A stretch of 64,000 nucleotides of DNA from Halanaerobium sp046541575 (GCA_046541575.1 JBKHDA010000004.1:1-64000); one strand, 5' to 3'. Numbered from the stretch's first letter, positions 9,382 through 18,519 are shown. Numbers and translations: made by a program. Notes: generated by a model from the letters alone, not told the origin.

Positions 9382-9443
9382 GTTTTAGATACCCTATTAA
9401 AATTTTATATATAATTACATTCACTTTTAGTGGGAGGATTATA

Positions 9444-11060
9444 ATGCACAAAATAGTGATAGCTGATGATGAATATTTAGAAAGAAAAGCTCTGGGGATT
9501 ATTTTAAAAGAAAGATGTGGGATTAATGATATTGAAATTGTTGGAAAAGCTGCAAAAGGTGAAGAGGCAGTTGAATTTGCAGTAAAAAATAAAGCAGATA
9601 TAATTTTTATAGATATAAAAATGCCGGGGATGAATGGACTGCAGGCGATAAAAAAAATTAAAGCTGAACTGCCTGAAGCGAAATTTGTAATTTTAACTGC
9701 TTATGATGAATTTGAATATGTGCAGGAGGCTTTAAAACTGAATATAGAAGAATACCTTTTAAAACCGGTAAAACCGGAAAAGGTAAAAGCAGTAATAATC
9801 AGTTTAATTAAAAAAATTGAAGCAAGCAGAAAAGAAGAAAAATTAAGAGAAAAAATGAAAGAAAAACTTGATATGGTAATTCCATATATTAAAATGTCTT
9901 TTGTTTTTGACCTTATATTTTTAAATATAGATACTGTGGAAGAAATAAAAAGCAGAACTGAATTTTTTGATATTGATGAGCTGCCTTCAGCAGTAATGAT
10001 TGCAGACATAGATAAATTTGCCAGGACAACTGTAAATCAGGATGAGGTAAGAAGACAGCTGCATAAAAAGGAAGTGTTTAGTGTAATTAAAAATTTTGCT
10101 GCTGCTTATTCATCACTGATGATTGTTCCAATGTCAAGTGATAAAATAGTGATCCTATACTTTGGTGAAAAAAAATACCAGAATAAACAGATAAAAAATT
10201 GGCTGAGGCAGACTGCAGAGCAGATGGTTGAAGATATCAGGCGCAAAACTGATTTTACTATTACCATTGGTATCGGAAGCTATTATGATGACCCGAGAAT
10301 GGTGGATCGTTCTTATTATGAAGCATTAGGTGCAATTAGAAATTCTATTTTAGTAGGAAAAAAATCTGTAATCCACTGGGAAGATATCAAAAACAATGAT
10401 TATGAAGATGTTGCTTATCCTTATGATATTGAAACCAAACTGATTGAAAAATTAAAAACTGCTAAAACAGAACAATTATCAGAATTAATAGATACATTTT
10501 TTGAAAACTGGCAGTTAGATGATAATTTTGATTCAATGATGGTAAAGTCTCGCATACTTGAACTGCTTGGAGTATTATCAAGATCTGCTGTGGAAGCGGG
10601 AGCAAAATATATAGATATTTCTCCTCTGAACTATAAATATACTCAGGAGCTATTTAAAATTAGTACAATAAATGCTTTAAAAAAATGGCTTTATTCTTTG
10701 GTTATTAAATTTATTGAAAAAGTAGATGAGGTTGAAGAAGAGGACAAAGAAAAAATAATTTATGATGGAGTAAAATATATTCAATCCAACTTTACAGATG
10801 ATATAAGTTTAACTGATGCAGCAGCAGCAGCCAGTCTAAGTATTCATTATTTTAGCAGATTGTTTAAAAAAGAAATGGGCTGCACATTTAAAGAATATCT
10901 GACAGAGTTAAGAATGAGAGAAGCAAAGAAAAAATTGAAAAACAGGGATGATAACATTGCTAATATAGCTAAAGCCATTGGATATAATAATCCTGGTTAT
11001 TTCAGTAAGGTATTCAAAAAATATGAAGGAATGCCGCCGTCTGAATTTAGAGATTTTTAG
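9444..11060 (+). CDS. YesN-type response regulator with AraC DNA-binding domain
   Basis: The 538-residue protein begins with a receiver domain (about 1-120): acidic pair D-D near the N-terminus, phospho-acceptor aspartate in F-I-D-I-K-M-P, T-A-Y-D-E-F switch, and L-K-P-V lysine. A long middle region (about 130-420) follows, with a degenerate nucleotide-cyclase-like part. Last is a pair of AraC helix-turn-helix motifs (about 435-535) ending in the family signature G-Y-N-N-P-G-Y-F-S-K-V-F-K-K. It pairs with the PocR-domain kinase just upstream and faces the pdu operon, so it is the probable activator. Ribosome site GGGAGG is 7 nt before the ATG. A strong terminator follows. Confidence 0.9.
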   Translation: MHKIVIADDEYLERKALGIILKERCGINDIEIVGKAAKGEEAVEFAVKNKADIIFIDIKMPGMNGLQAIKKIKAELPEAKFVILTAYDEFEYVQEALKLNIEEYLLKPVKPEKVKAVIISLIKKIEASRKEEKLREKMKEKLDMVIPYIKMSFVFDLIFLNIDTVEEIKSRTEFFDIDELPSAVMIADIDKFARTTVNQDEVRRQLHKKEVFSVIKNFAAAYSSLMIVPMSSDKIVILYFGEKKYQNKQIKNWLRQTAEQMVEDIRRKTDFTITIGIGSYYDDPRMVDRSYYEALGAIRNSILVGKKSVIHWEDIKNNDYEDVAYPYDIETKLIEKLKTAKTEQLSELIDTFFENWQLDDNFDSMMVKSRILELLGVLSRSAVEAGAKYIDISPLNYKYTQELFKISTINALKKWLYSLVIKFIEKVDEVEEEDKEKIIYDGVKYIQSNFTDDISLTDAAAAASLSIHYFSRLFKKEMGCTFKEYLTELRMREAKKKLKNRDDNIANIAKAIGYNNPGYFSKVFKKYEGMPPSEFRDF

Positions 11061-11098
11061 AAAATAAAAACTAATTAAAAGTAATTATTATATTAATT

Positions 11099-11146
11099 AA
11101 TGGTAATTATTTGTGCTTTAAATGACAAATAATTACCATTTTTTTA
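11099..11146 (+). terminator. Terminator between the regulator and the pdu operon
   Basis: A perfect 16-bp stem (11099-11114 with 11125-11140) with a 10-nt loop runs into a T tract to 11146. Its core GGTAATTATTTGT is nearly the same as that of the terminator at the end of the pdu operon. Confidence 0.9.
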
Positions 11147-11307
11147 TAAATGTTTTTCTAATTTATTTAAAAATGTGAAAATAACAAAAAATTATAAGAA
11201 GAGGACAATTTTGTGTAAAGGAAATTACAAAGTTATTGTTAATCTTAAGTAGTAAGAGCAAAAAAAATTAACTATTTTTCAATTTTATTAAGAAAGGAGG
11301 AGAGATA
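11147..11307 (+). promoter_or_regulatory. Probable pdu operon control region
   Basis: This 161-nt AT-rich gap lies between a strong terminator and the first shell gene, so the operon promoter and the YesN-type activator sites should be here. I cannot point to a convincing -35/-10 pair, and I see no cobalamin riboswitch. Confidence 0.4.
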
Positions 11308-11583
11308 ATGGCCAGAGAGGCATTAGGCCTTGTTGAAACTATTGGACTCGTTGGTGCTATAAAAGCTGCTGATGCTATGGTCAAATCCGCGAATGTTAAA
11401 TTAGTTGGATACGAAAAAATTGGTTCTGGATTGATTACTGTTATGGTAAGAGGTGATGTCGGAGCCACTAAAGCTGCTACAGATGCTGGAGCTGCTGCAG
11501 GTAGAAAGGTTGGAGAAGTTGTCTCCGTACATGTAATTCCAAGACCCCATGAAGATGTAGATTTACTTCTTCAACAAAAATAA
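11308..11583 (+). CDS. pduA: Microcompartment shell hexamer protein PduA/PduJ
   Basis: A single BMC domain of 91 residues, the usual length for the PduA/PduJ class. It has the G-L-V-E-T start strand, the A-A-D-A-M-V-K-S-A-N-V-K-L helix, and V-I-P-R-P-H at the end. The pore region K-I-G-S-G-L matches canonical PduA, whose pore passes propanediol. It is the first gene of the operon; AAAGGAGG lies 9 nt before the ATG. It is a close paralogue of the product at 18520. Confidence 0.95.
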   Translation: MAREALGLVETIGLVGAIKAADAMVKSANVKLVGYEKIGSGLITVMVRGDVGATKAATDAGAAAGRKVGEVVSVHVIPRPHEDVDLLLQQK

Positions 11584-11616
11584 CTAAGAATAAAACGGAG
11601 AGGAGGGTTAAATGAG

Positions 11617-12441
11617 ATGGATGAGCAGAAGATTAATGAACTTGTGAATGAAGTCTTAAACAGAATACAAAAGTCTGAAGATTTAGAAAGCGAAAGTAGA
11701 GAAGTTGAAAAGAACGCAAATAAAAAAGGTGGTGAAGCTAAATTGAATCTAGCTAATGAAGTAACTGAATTTATAGGAACAACTATTGGAGATACAATTG
11801 GGCTTGTAATTGCAAATCTTGATCCTAAATTGAGAGAAATGATGGGTATCGATAAGAAATATCGTTCTCTTGGTATTATTGGTGCAAGAACTGGTGCAGG
11901 ACCTCAGATATATGCTGCAGACGAAGCAGTTAAAGCTTCAAATACTGAGGTAGTAAAAATAGAGCTTCCAAGAGATACTAAAGGTGGAGCAGGTCATGGT
12001 TCCTTAATTGTCTTTGGTGCAGAAGAAGTTTCTGATGCTAGAAGAGCAGTACAGGTGTGTTTAGAAGAACTGGAACGTACATTTGGTGATGTTTATGCAA
12101 ACGATGCAGGTCACTTAGAGTTTCAATATACAGCAAGAGCCAGTAAAGCTCTGCAGACTGCTTTTGATGCTCCTGAAGGTAAAGCATTTGGAATTAGTGT
12201 TGGGGCTCCAGCTGCAATTGGTGTTATAATGGCAGATGTAGCTGTAAAAGCAGCTACAATAGATGTTGTTGGTTTTGCCAGTCCAGCAGATGGCACCAGT
12301 CTAACTAATGAGTGCATATTATTCTTCAGTGGTGATTCCGGTGCAGTTCGTCAGGCAGTAATTGCTGCAAGAGAAGTCGGATTAAAACTTCTCGGAAGTT
12401 TGGGTGACAAACCTGAATCAGTTACTAAACCATATATTTAA
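11617..12441 (+). CDS. pduB: Trimeric tandem-BMC shell protein PduB
   Basis: The 274-residue protein contains two permuted BMC domains (about 45-150 and 155-260), as in PduB. These pseudohexameric trimers form shell facets with gated pores. The N-terminus (D-E-Q-K-I-N-E-L-V-N-E-V-L) is a short amphipathic helix like the encapsulation peptides of cargo enzymes, followed by a charged linker. In the family this segment helps to fix the core to the shell. The start at 11617 was chosen because AGGAGGG precedes it by 10 nt; an out-of-frame ATG at 11612 gives only a few codons. Confidence 0.95.
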   Translation: MDEQKINELVNEVLNRIQKSEDLESESREVEKNANKKGGEAKLNLANEVTEFIGTTIGDTIGLVIANLDPKLREMMGIDKKYRSLGIIGARTGAGPQIYAADEAVKASNTEVVKIELPRDTKGGAGHGSLIVFGAEEVSDARRAVQVCLEELERTFGDVYANDAGHLEFQYTARASKALQTAFDAPEGKAFGISVGAPAAIGVIMADVAVKAATIDVVGFASPADGTSLTNECILFFSGDSGAVRQAVIAAREVGLKLLGSLGDKPESVTKPYI

Positions 12442-12488
12442 AAATATGCAGTATACTATCTTAAAAATTGTTTGAGGAGGGAAAAAAA

Positions 12489-14159
12489 TTGAAAAGATCC
12501 AAGCGATTTGAAATATTAGATCAACGTCCAGTCCATAAAGATGGATTTATAAAGGAATGGCCAGAAGCTGGTTTAGTAGCTATGGAAGGACCAGAGGATC
12601 CAAAACCAAGTGTAAAAATAAAGGATGGCAAAATTGTTGAACTAGATGGTAAAAAGCGTGAAGATTTTGACATGCTGGATCAATTTATTGCTGACCATAC
12701 ACTAGATGTAGATATTATTGAAGATGTAATGGCTCAAGATTCCCGTGAGTTAGCACACAAAATTGTTGATGTAAATTTTAGCAGAGATGAAATTAAAAAA
12801 TTAGGACTTGGTATGACTCCTGCAAAAATGGTCGAAGTTGTGGGTCATATGAATGTAGTAGAAATGATGTTTGCTGTACAAAAAATGAGGGCCAGAAAAA
12901 CTCCTTCAAATCAGTGTCATGTTACTAACGTAAAAGACCATCCAGCTTTACTTGCTGCAGATGCAGCGGAGGCAGCACTGCGTGGTTTTGATGAGTTAGA
13001 AACAACAGTAGGTATTGTTAGATATGCTCCTTCCAATGCCATATCCATTATGGTTGGTGGACAGACCGGGCGCGGGGGAGTATTAACTCAGTGTGCTGTT
13101 GAAGAAGCAATGGAATTAGAAATGGGTATGCGCGGATTTACTGCTTATGCAGAAACAGTTTCAGTATATGGTACAGAACAGGTATTTGTTGATGGTGATG
13201 ATACTCCATGGTCTAAGAGTTTTCTTGCCTCTGCTTATGCTTCTCGTGGATTGAAAATGAGATATACATCCGGTACCGGTTCTGAAGCAGAGATGGGATT
13301 TGCTGATGGTAAATCAATGCTTTATCTTGAAGCTCGCTGTCTCTACATGACAAAAGGTGCAGGAGTTCAGGGTATTCAAAATGGTTCAATCAGCTGTGTT
13401 GGTGTTCCCGGTGCAGTTCCTTCTGGAGTTAGAGCAATTCTTGCAGAAAACTTAATTGCAATGCTGCTTGACTTAGAATGTGCATCAGGTAATGACCAGA
13501 CATTTACTCATTCCCGCACAAGAAGAACAGCAAGAATGTTAATGCAGTTCTTACCTGGAACTGACTTTATTTTCTCCGGTTACAGTGCTGTTCCAAACTA
13601 TGATAATATGTTTGCAGGTTCAACCCATGATGTTGATGATTATGATGATTATTTAATCCTCCAGCGTGATCTCAAGGTCAATGGTGGATTAGTTCCTGTA
13701 GATGAAGAAGATGTTATTAAAATAAGAAACAAAGGTGCTAAGGCTTTACAGGCAGTATTTAAAGAATTAGGAATGCCTGATATCACAGATGAAGAAGTAG
13801 AAGCTGCCACCTATGCACATGGAAGTAAAGATATGCCTGATCGTGATGTAAGAGAAGATTTTAGAGGTATTGAAGATATGTTAAACAGAGGTACAACAGG
13901 AGTAGCTATTGTGCAGGCACTGGAAAAGAACGGATTTAATGATGTTGCAGAGAACTTCTTTAATCTACTAAAACAGAGAATAGCAGGAGATTATCTCCAT
14001 ACAGCTGCTATCTTTGATGAGAATTTCCACTGTATCAGTGCTGTAAATGATCAAAATGATTATGCTGGTCCTGGAACTGGATATAGAGTACCAGATGAAC
14101 TCTGGGAAAAACTAAAAGATGTTAGATTCGCCAGAGATCCAGAAGATATTGGAGAATAA
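12489..14159 (+). CDS. pduC: Coenzyme-B12-dependent propanediol/glycerol dehydratase, large subunit
   Basis: A 556-residue alpha subunit of diol dehydratase, almost exactly the family length. Stretches such as M-T-P-A-K-M-V-E-V-V-G-H-M, D-G-D-D-T-P-W-S-K, S-S/N-D-Q-T-F-T-H and S-G-Y-S-A-V-P-N-Y-D-N are the conserved TIM-barrel parts that bind the diol and potassium under the cobalamin. With PduD and PduE it converts 1,2-propanediol to propanal or glycerol to 3-hydroxypropanal through the adenosyl radical. Sequence alone does not decide between the substrates. TTG at 12489 is preferred to TTG at 12468, because GAGGAGGG at 12474-12481 lies inside the longer reading and 7 nt before 12489, and M-K-R-S-K-R-F-E is the family start. 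Confidence 0.96.
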   Translation: MKRSKRFEILDQRPVHKDGFIKEWPEAGLVAMEGPEDPKPSVKIKDGKIVELDGKKREDFDMLDQFIADHTLDVDIIEDVMAQDSRELAHKIVDVNFSRDEIKKLGLGMTPAKMVEVVGHMNVVEMMFAVQKMRARKTPSNQCHVTNVKDHPALLAADAAEAALRGFDELETTVGIVRYAPSNAISIMVGGQTGRGGVLTQCAVEEAMELEMGMRGFTAYAETVSVYGTEQVFVDGDDTPWSKSFLASAYASRGLKMRYTSGTGSEAEMGFADGKSMLYLEARCLYMTKGAGVQGIQNGSISCVGVPGAVPSGVRAILAENLIAMLLDLECASGNDQTFTHSRTRRTARMLMQFLPGTDFIFSGYSAVPNYDNMFAGSTHDVDDYDDYLILQRDLKVNGGLVPVDEEDVIKIRNKGAKALQAVFKELGMPDITDEEVEAATYAHGSKDMPDRDVREDFRGIEDMLNRGTTGVAIVQALEKNGFNDVAENFFNLLKQRIAGDYLHTAAIFDENFHCISAVNDQNDYAGPGTGYRVPDELWEKLKDVRFARDPEDIGE

Positions 14160-14183
14160 ATCAAATTAAATGGAGGTGCAAAA

Positions 14184-14858
14184 ATGCAGTTAAACGAAGA
14201 TGCTATTCGCCAGATAGTTGCTGATGTGCTCTCGGGTATGTCTGATCAGGGCGGTAAACCGGAAACACCGGAAACACCGGAAACAAAATCATTTTCCCCG
14301 GATAGATCAGGAAATATGGTTCTCAGAGAAACCGGTCGGGCCTCAGAAGGTAGAGATAATGATGAAGTTGTAATTGCTGTAGGTCCTGCTTTTGGAAATA
14401 AATTATCCAAAACCATGATAGATGTTAGTCACAGTGAAATATTAAGAGAAGTTATGGCTGGTATAGAAGAAGAAGGAATTAAAGCCAGAGTTGTTAAGAA
14501 TTATATTACAGCTGATGTTGGTTTTATGGGCCATCAGGCTGCACAGATTAGTGGTTCAGGGATTGGAATCGGATTACAGTCTAAAGGTACAATTTTAATT
14601 CACCAAAAAGATTTAAATCCACTGGCCAATCTAGAGTTGTTTCCACAGGCACCACTGGTAGATTTACCAACTTACAGACAGATTGGTAAAAATGCTGCTA
14701 GATATGCCAAAGGTGAAAATCCAGAGCCAGTTACAACCAAAAATGATCAGATGGCCAGACCAAAGTATCAGGCCATATCTGCTGTGCTTTATAACAAAGA
14801 AGTTAAATATCTTGATCCGGACAAAAAAGTAGTTGAAGTTGAAGTAACATTTAAATAA
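14184..14858 (+). CDS. pduD: Diol dehydratase medium subunit with encapsulation peptide
   Basis: The 224-residue beta subunit matches the PduD family (G-P-A-F-G-N-K-L-S-K-T, and G-I-G-I-G-L-Q-S-K-G-T near the cobalamin contact). The first 18 residues, with the D-A-I-R-Q-I-V-A-D-V-L pattern, form the amphipathic helix that sends the dehydratase into the microcompartment. A linker with a small K-P-E-T-P-E-T-P-E-T repeat follows; the DNA repeats GAAACACCG in the same place. GGAGGTG precedes the ATG. Translated with pduC and pduE as a unit. Confidence 0.95.
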   Translation: MQLNEDAIRQIVADVLSGMSDQGGKPETPETPETKSFSPDRSGNMVLRETGRASEGRDNDEVVIAVGPAFGNKLSKTMIDVSHSEILREVMAGIEEEGIKARVVKNYITADVGFMGHQAAQISGSGIGIGLQSKGTILIHQKDLNPLANLELFPQAPLVDLPTYRQIGKNAARYAKGENPEPVTTKNDQMARPKYQAISAVLYNKEVKYLDPDKKVVEVEVTFK

Positions 14859-14885
14859 TTTTTTAAAAATCAGGAGGTGGATTTA

Positions 14886-15398
14886 ATGGATAAGGAATTA
14901 GTAGAATCTATTGTACGTGATGTTCTTGGTAATCTTGAAAAAACAGGTAATTCAGCTTCCCCAAAAAGCGGTAAAAGTGGAAATGGATTAACTGCAAGAG
15001 ATTATCCTATGGGTGAAAAAAGTAAGGATAAAGTTAAAACTCCTTCAGGACATACATTAGATGATATTGAATTTAAAAAGATAGTTTCTGGAGAAACATC
15101 TGGTTCGGAATTAAGAATAACTGCAGAAACACTAAATCATCAGGCAGAAATTGCAAGATCAGTAGATAGAGAACAATTTGCTAAAAATTTGGAAAGAGCT
15201 GCAGAACTGACAAAGGTTGAAGACGAAAGAATTCTTGAAATCTATAATGCATTACGTCCCTATCGTTCAACAAAACAGGATATGCTTGATATCGCGGATG
15301 AATTAGAAAATGAATATGGTGCTGTAATAAATGCTAAATTTATTAGAGAAGCTGCTCAGGTATATGAAAAACGGAAGCGTTTAAAAGGTGATAGATAA
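14886..15398 (+). CDS. pduE: Diol dehydratase small subunit
   Basis: The 170-residue gamma subunit ends in the conserved L-R-P-Y-R-S-T/K-Q-D-M-L and E-A-A-Q-V-Y-E-K-R region of the family. Its first residues (E-L-V-E-S-I-V-R-D-V-L-G-N-L) form a second encapsulation-type helix. ATG at 14886 was chosen over an in-frame GTG at 14877 because AGGAGGTG at 14872-14879 is the ribosome site. It completes the dehydratase heterotrimer. Confidence 0.95.
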   Translation: MDKELVESIVRDVLGNLEKTGNSASPKSGKSGNGLTARDYPMGEKSKDKVKTPSGHTLDDIEFKKIVSGETSGSELRITAETLNHQAEIARSVDREQFAKNLERAAELTKVEDERILEIYNALRPYRSTKQDMLDIADELENEYGAVINAKFIREAAQVYEKRKRLKGDR

Positions 15399-15421
15399 GC
15401 TAATAATAGGTAGGTGGGATC

Positions 15422-17263
15422 ATGGAATATATTGTAGGAGTTGATATCGGTAATTCTACTACAGAAGTAGCTGTAGCCAGGGTTTTAAAAAAAGAACAGG
15501 ATATTGACTTTATATCACATGGTATATATAAGACAACTGGTTTAAAGGGTACAATTGACAACATAGAAGGTATTATAAGATCTTTAGATTCTGCACTAAA
15601 AAAAGTAGATCTTAACTATGATGATATTGAACTAATTAGATTAAACGAAGCTACTCCTGTTATTGGTGATGTAGCAATGGAAACCATAACAGAAACAGTA
15701 ATAACAGAGTCCACTATGATTGGACATGATCCCTGGACACCAGGAGGAATTGGTCTGGGTGTAGGATATACTATAAAAATAAATAATATAGACAGCTGCA
15801 CAGCAGGTGATGATGTAATTCTTATTATACCGGGAAATGTAGATTTTGCAGATGCTGCTGAGATAATTAATAAAGCTATTGAGCGTGGTGTTAATGTTAA
15901 TGGAGCAGTAGCACAGAAAGATGATGCAGTTTTGATTGTTAATCGTCTTGATAAGCAGATTCCTGTAATAGATGAGGTTAAATATATTGATAAGATTCCA
16001 CTTGCTAAAAAAGCAGCTGTAGAAGTTGCCAGACCAGGAGGAACAATAGAAAAACTGTCTAATCCATATGGAATTGCTACTATTTTTGAACTGGATTCTG
16101 AAGATACCAAACATATTTTCCCGGTTGCCAGATCATTGATTGGTAACAGATCCGCTGTTGTAATTAGAACCCCAGAAGGTGATATTGAAGAGCGCAAAAT
16201 ACCTGCTGGTAAAATTACAATAATTGGAGATCGTGGAAAATCTGAAATAGGTGTAGATACCGGTGCAGAAGAGATAATGGATTCACTGGAAAAAATACAG
16301 CCAATAAAAGATGTTACTGGAGAATCAGGAACAAATGTGGGCGGTATGCTTGATCGAGTTAAAAAAACAATGAGCACAGTTACTGATCAGCAGCTTTCAG
16401 AAATCAAGATTAAAGACATTCTTGCTGTAAATACATTTGTTCCTAAAAAAGTCACAGGCGGTCTTGCAGAAGAGCATGCAATGGAAAATGCGGTTGGTCT
16501 AGCGGCTATGGTTAAAACCAGTCAGCTGCCGATGCAAAAAATTGCTGACAGATTAAAAGAAGAAACAAATGTGGATGTAGTTATTGCAGGTGTCGAAGCA
16601 AATATGGCTATCTTAGGGGCGCTTACAACACCTGGCACAGAGAAGCCGTTTGTTATTCTTGACATGGGTGGTGGATCAACTGATGCAGCGATGGTTACAT
16701 CCAGAGATAAAATATATACTACACATCTAGCAGGAGCCGGTGATATGGTTTCACTTTTAATTAATATTGAATTAGGACTCAATGATCTTAAATTAGCAGA
16801 ACTTATCAAAGAAAATCCTCTAGCTAAAGTAGAAAGTGTATTTCACATCAGACATGAGGATGGGACTGTTAAATTCTTTGATCAGGCTTTAGATCCAAAA
16901 TTATTTGGACGAGTTATTATTCTTGCTGATGATGAAAAGATTCCGATTCATTCTGATCATTCATTAGATAGAATCAGAAAGGTTAGAAGAGAAGCTAAAA
17001 ATGATGTTTTTGTAAGAAATGCTATAAGAGCATTAAAAAGAATTATTCCAACAGGAAACATTAGAGATATTGATTTTGTTGTTATGGTTGGCGGCTCTGC
17101 AAAAGATTTTGAAATTCCAACCCTAATATCTAATCGGCTTTCTGAGTATGGTGTAGTTGCAGGAAGTGGAAATATTAGAGGTGTAATGGGACCCCGAAAT
17201 GCTGTAGCTACTGGATTAGTGCTTTCTTATCTTGAAACGGAGGGAAGTGTCACAAATGGTTGA
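15422..17263 (+). CDS. pduG: Diol dehydratase reactivase large subunit
   Basis: The 613-residue product has an ASKHA (Hsp70/actin-like) ATPase fold. V-G-V-D-I-G-N-S-T-T-E-V at the N-terminus and D-M-G-G-G-S-T-D-A-A at about 415 are the phosphate-binding loops, and V-G-G-S-A-K-D-F-E is the adenosine motif. In the family it works with PduH to exchange damaged cobalamin out of the inactivated dehydratase, using ATP. The length is normal. It overlaps pduH by 8 nt. Confidence 0.95.
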   Translation: MEYIVGVDIGNSTTEVAVARVLKKEQDIDFISHGIYKTTGLKGTIDNIEGIIRSLDSALKKVDLNYDDIELIRLNEATPVIGDVAMETITETVITESTMIGHDPWTPGGIGLGVGYTIKINNIDSCTAGDDVILIIPGNVDFADAAEIINKAIERGVNVNGAVAQKDDAVLIVNRLDKQIPVIDEVKYIDKIPLAKKAAVEVARPGGTIEKLSNPYGIATIFELDSEDTKHIFPVARSLIGNRSAVVIRTPEGDIEERKIPAGKITIIGDRGKSEIGVDTGAEEIMDSLEKIQPIKDVTGESGTNVGGMLDRVKKTMSTVTDQQLSEIKIKDILAVNTFVPKKVTGGLAEEHAMENAVGLAAMVKTSQLPMQKIADRLKEETNVDVVIAGVEANMAILGALTTPGTEKPFVILDMGGGSTDAAMVTSRDKIYTTHLAGAGDMVSLLINIELGLNDLKLAELIKENPLAKVESVFHIRHEDGTVKFFDQALDPKLFGRVIILADDEKIPIHSDHSLDRIRKVRREAKNDVFVRNAIRALKRIIPTGNIRDIDFVVMVGGSAKDFEIPTLISNRLSEYGVVAGSGNIRGVMGPRNAVATGLVLSYLETEGSVTNG

Positions 17264-17828
17264 TCAATCAAACAAACCTTCTGTTTATATAGGACTGCAA
17301 AAAAAGTATGAGTCTAATCATCTGTTTTTTAATATCTGTTATGGTTTAGAAGAAGAAGGAATACCTTTTGATTCATATTTAAGTGAAGATAATGTTAACC
17401 AGATTGCGCAGGATGCAGCCCAGAAATCTAGACTTGGTGTAGGAATTGCTGTCGGAGATGATAATCAGATAGTAATTCAGCATAAAAAAATGAATGTTGA
17501 CAATCCTTTTTTCAAAAAAAAGATTGATAAATATTTTCAGGCAAAGATTATGGGCTCAAATGCAGCAAGACTTGTAAAGGGTATTCCGATCAAAGAGATC
17601 CCCCAGGAAGATGATTTTTATACTATCAGTGAAAGCAAAAATAATAAACAAAATAATCCAGTTACTGAAAATGAAGAAAAAAATATTATCAAAAAAACAG
17701 AAACAAATACGGCAAACAGCAGTGCTGAAAATAAGGAAGAATTAGATTCTAATGGTCAGTCAGATGCTGTAGATGAAATAACAAAACTTGTAATGCAGGC
17801 ACTAAAAAATATAGAAAATAGTAATTAA
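17256..17828 (+). CDS. pduH: Diol dehydratase reactivase small subunit with long C-terminal tail
   Basis: Residues about 5-115 match PduH/DdrB, which resembles the dehydratase beta subunit and swaps with it during reactivation (G-I-P-F-D-S, R-L-G-V-G-I-A-V-G, G-S-N-A-A-R-L-V-K-G). The family is about 115-125 residues; this product is about 190. The extra part is a polar N/E/K-rich linker ending in an amphipathic helix, V-D-E-I-T-K-L-V-M-Q-A-L-K-N-I, that has the same pattern as the PduD and PduE encapsulation peptides. ATG at 17256 has GGAGGG 11 nt upstream; GTG at 17247 is an alternative. The start lies inside pduG, so translation is coupled. Confidence 0.9.
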   Translation: MVDQSNKPSVYIGLQKKYESNHLFFNICYGLEEEGIPFDSYLSEDNVNQIAQDAAQKSRLGVGIAVGDDNQIVIQHKKMNVDNPFFKKKIDKYFQAKIMGSNAARLVKGIPIKEIPQEDDFYTISESKNNKQNNPVTENEEKNIIKKTETNTANSSAENKEELDSNGQSDAVDEITKLVMQALKNIENSN

Positions 17829-17854
17829 ATAGCTAAGCAAAGGAAGGAGGGAAT

Positions 17855-18499
17855 ATGTCCAGAACTGCAATAGGAATGATTGAGACTGTTGGACTACTAG
17901 CTGCTTATGAAGCTGCAGATGTAGCAGTTAAATCAGCTAATGTAAAATTAGTTGGTTATGAAAAGAGCAGTGGTGGTATGGTAGTTATTAAGATTTCTGG
18001 TGATATAGGTGCAGTTAAGTCTGCAGTTGATGCAGCAGTTGCTGCTGCTTCAAGATTGGGTAAAGTATTTTCTTCTCATGTAATCCCAAGACCTAACCAG
18101 GATGTCAATAAAAAAATGATCTCTACCGAGAATACGGTGGGATATCAAAAAGATATAACTCCTGTAGAAGGCACTGAAAAAAAAGAAGAAGATCAAAACA
18201 AATTAGAAATTAAGGAAAGTAAAGAAGAAACTGAAAAAGAAATTAAAACAACAGAGTCTGAAATTAGTGAATCTGAAACAGAGGAAGAACTTGGTTCTGA
18301 AGCAGAAAAAACTGATGAAGAAGAATTTGATGAAGAAGAAACTGAAGCTGGAGAAGAGATTGAAGATGAAACAGAAGCGGAAAAAAAGGATGATGAAGAC
18401 ATATGTAACCTCTGTGGAGATCCAGACTGTCCTCGCAGAAAAGGAGAACTGAGAACAGACTGTATTCACTATGATGAAATTATGGGTGAAGATGAATAA
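17855..18499 (+). CDS. pduK: BMC shell protein with acidic linker and cysteine motif (PduK-like)
   Basis: Residues 1-90 form a BMC domain ending in V-I-P-R-P-N. Then comes a strongly acidic linker of about 85 residues (glutamate-rich). The C-terminal module is C-N-L-C-G-D-P-D-C-P-R-R-K-G-E followed by a fourth cysteine in D-C-I-H. The same spacing of four cysteines ends PduK, a minor shell protein whose tail is thought to bind iron-sulfur or zinc. At 214 residues it is longer than typical PduK because of the linker. Position between pduH and pduJ fits the usual order. AGGAGGG precedes the ATG. Confidence 0.88.
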   Translation: MSRTAIGMIETVGLLAAYEAADVAVKSANVKLVGYEKSSGGMVVIKISGDIGAVKSAVDAAVAAASRLGKVFSSHVIPRPNQDVNKKMISTENTVGYQKDITPVEGTEKKEEDQNKLEIKESKEETEKEIKTTESEISESETEEELGSEAEKTDEEEFDEEETEAGEEIEDETEAEKKDDEDICNLCGDPDCPRRKGELRTDCIHYDEIMGEDE

Positions 18500-18519
18500 A
18501 TAGAAGGGGGAATAAAAAA

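Noticed and set aside
11147..11307. Possible cobalamin riboswitch before the pdu operon
   Set aside because: No B12-box sequence or conserved helices are visible; the region is too AT-rich and short.
15616..16377. 253-codon minus-strand ORF inside pduG
   Set aside because: It is antisense to a well-conserved gene, with no ribosome site; its composition mirrors pduG codon bias.
18193..18469. Long serine-rich and phenylalanine-rich ORFs opposite the acidic linker of the PduK-like gene
   Set aside because: They are shadows of the glutamate codon run; no ribosome site and no family resemblance.
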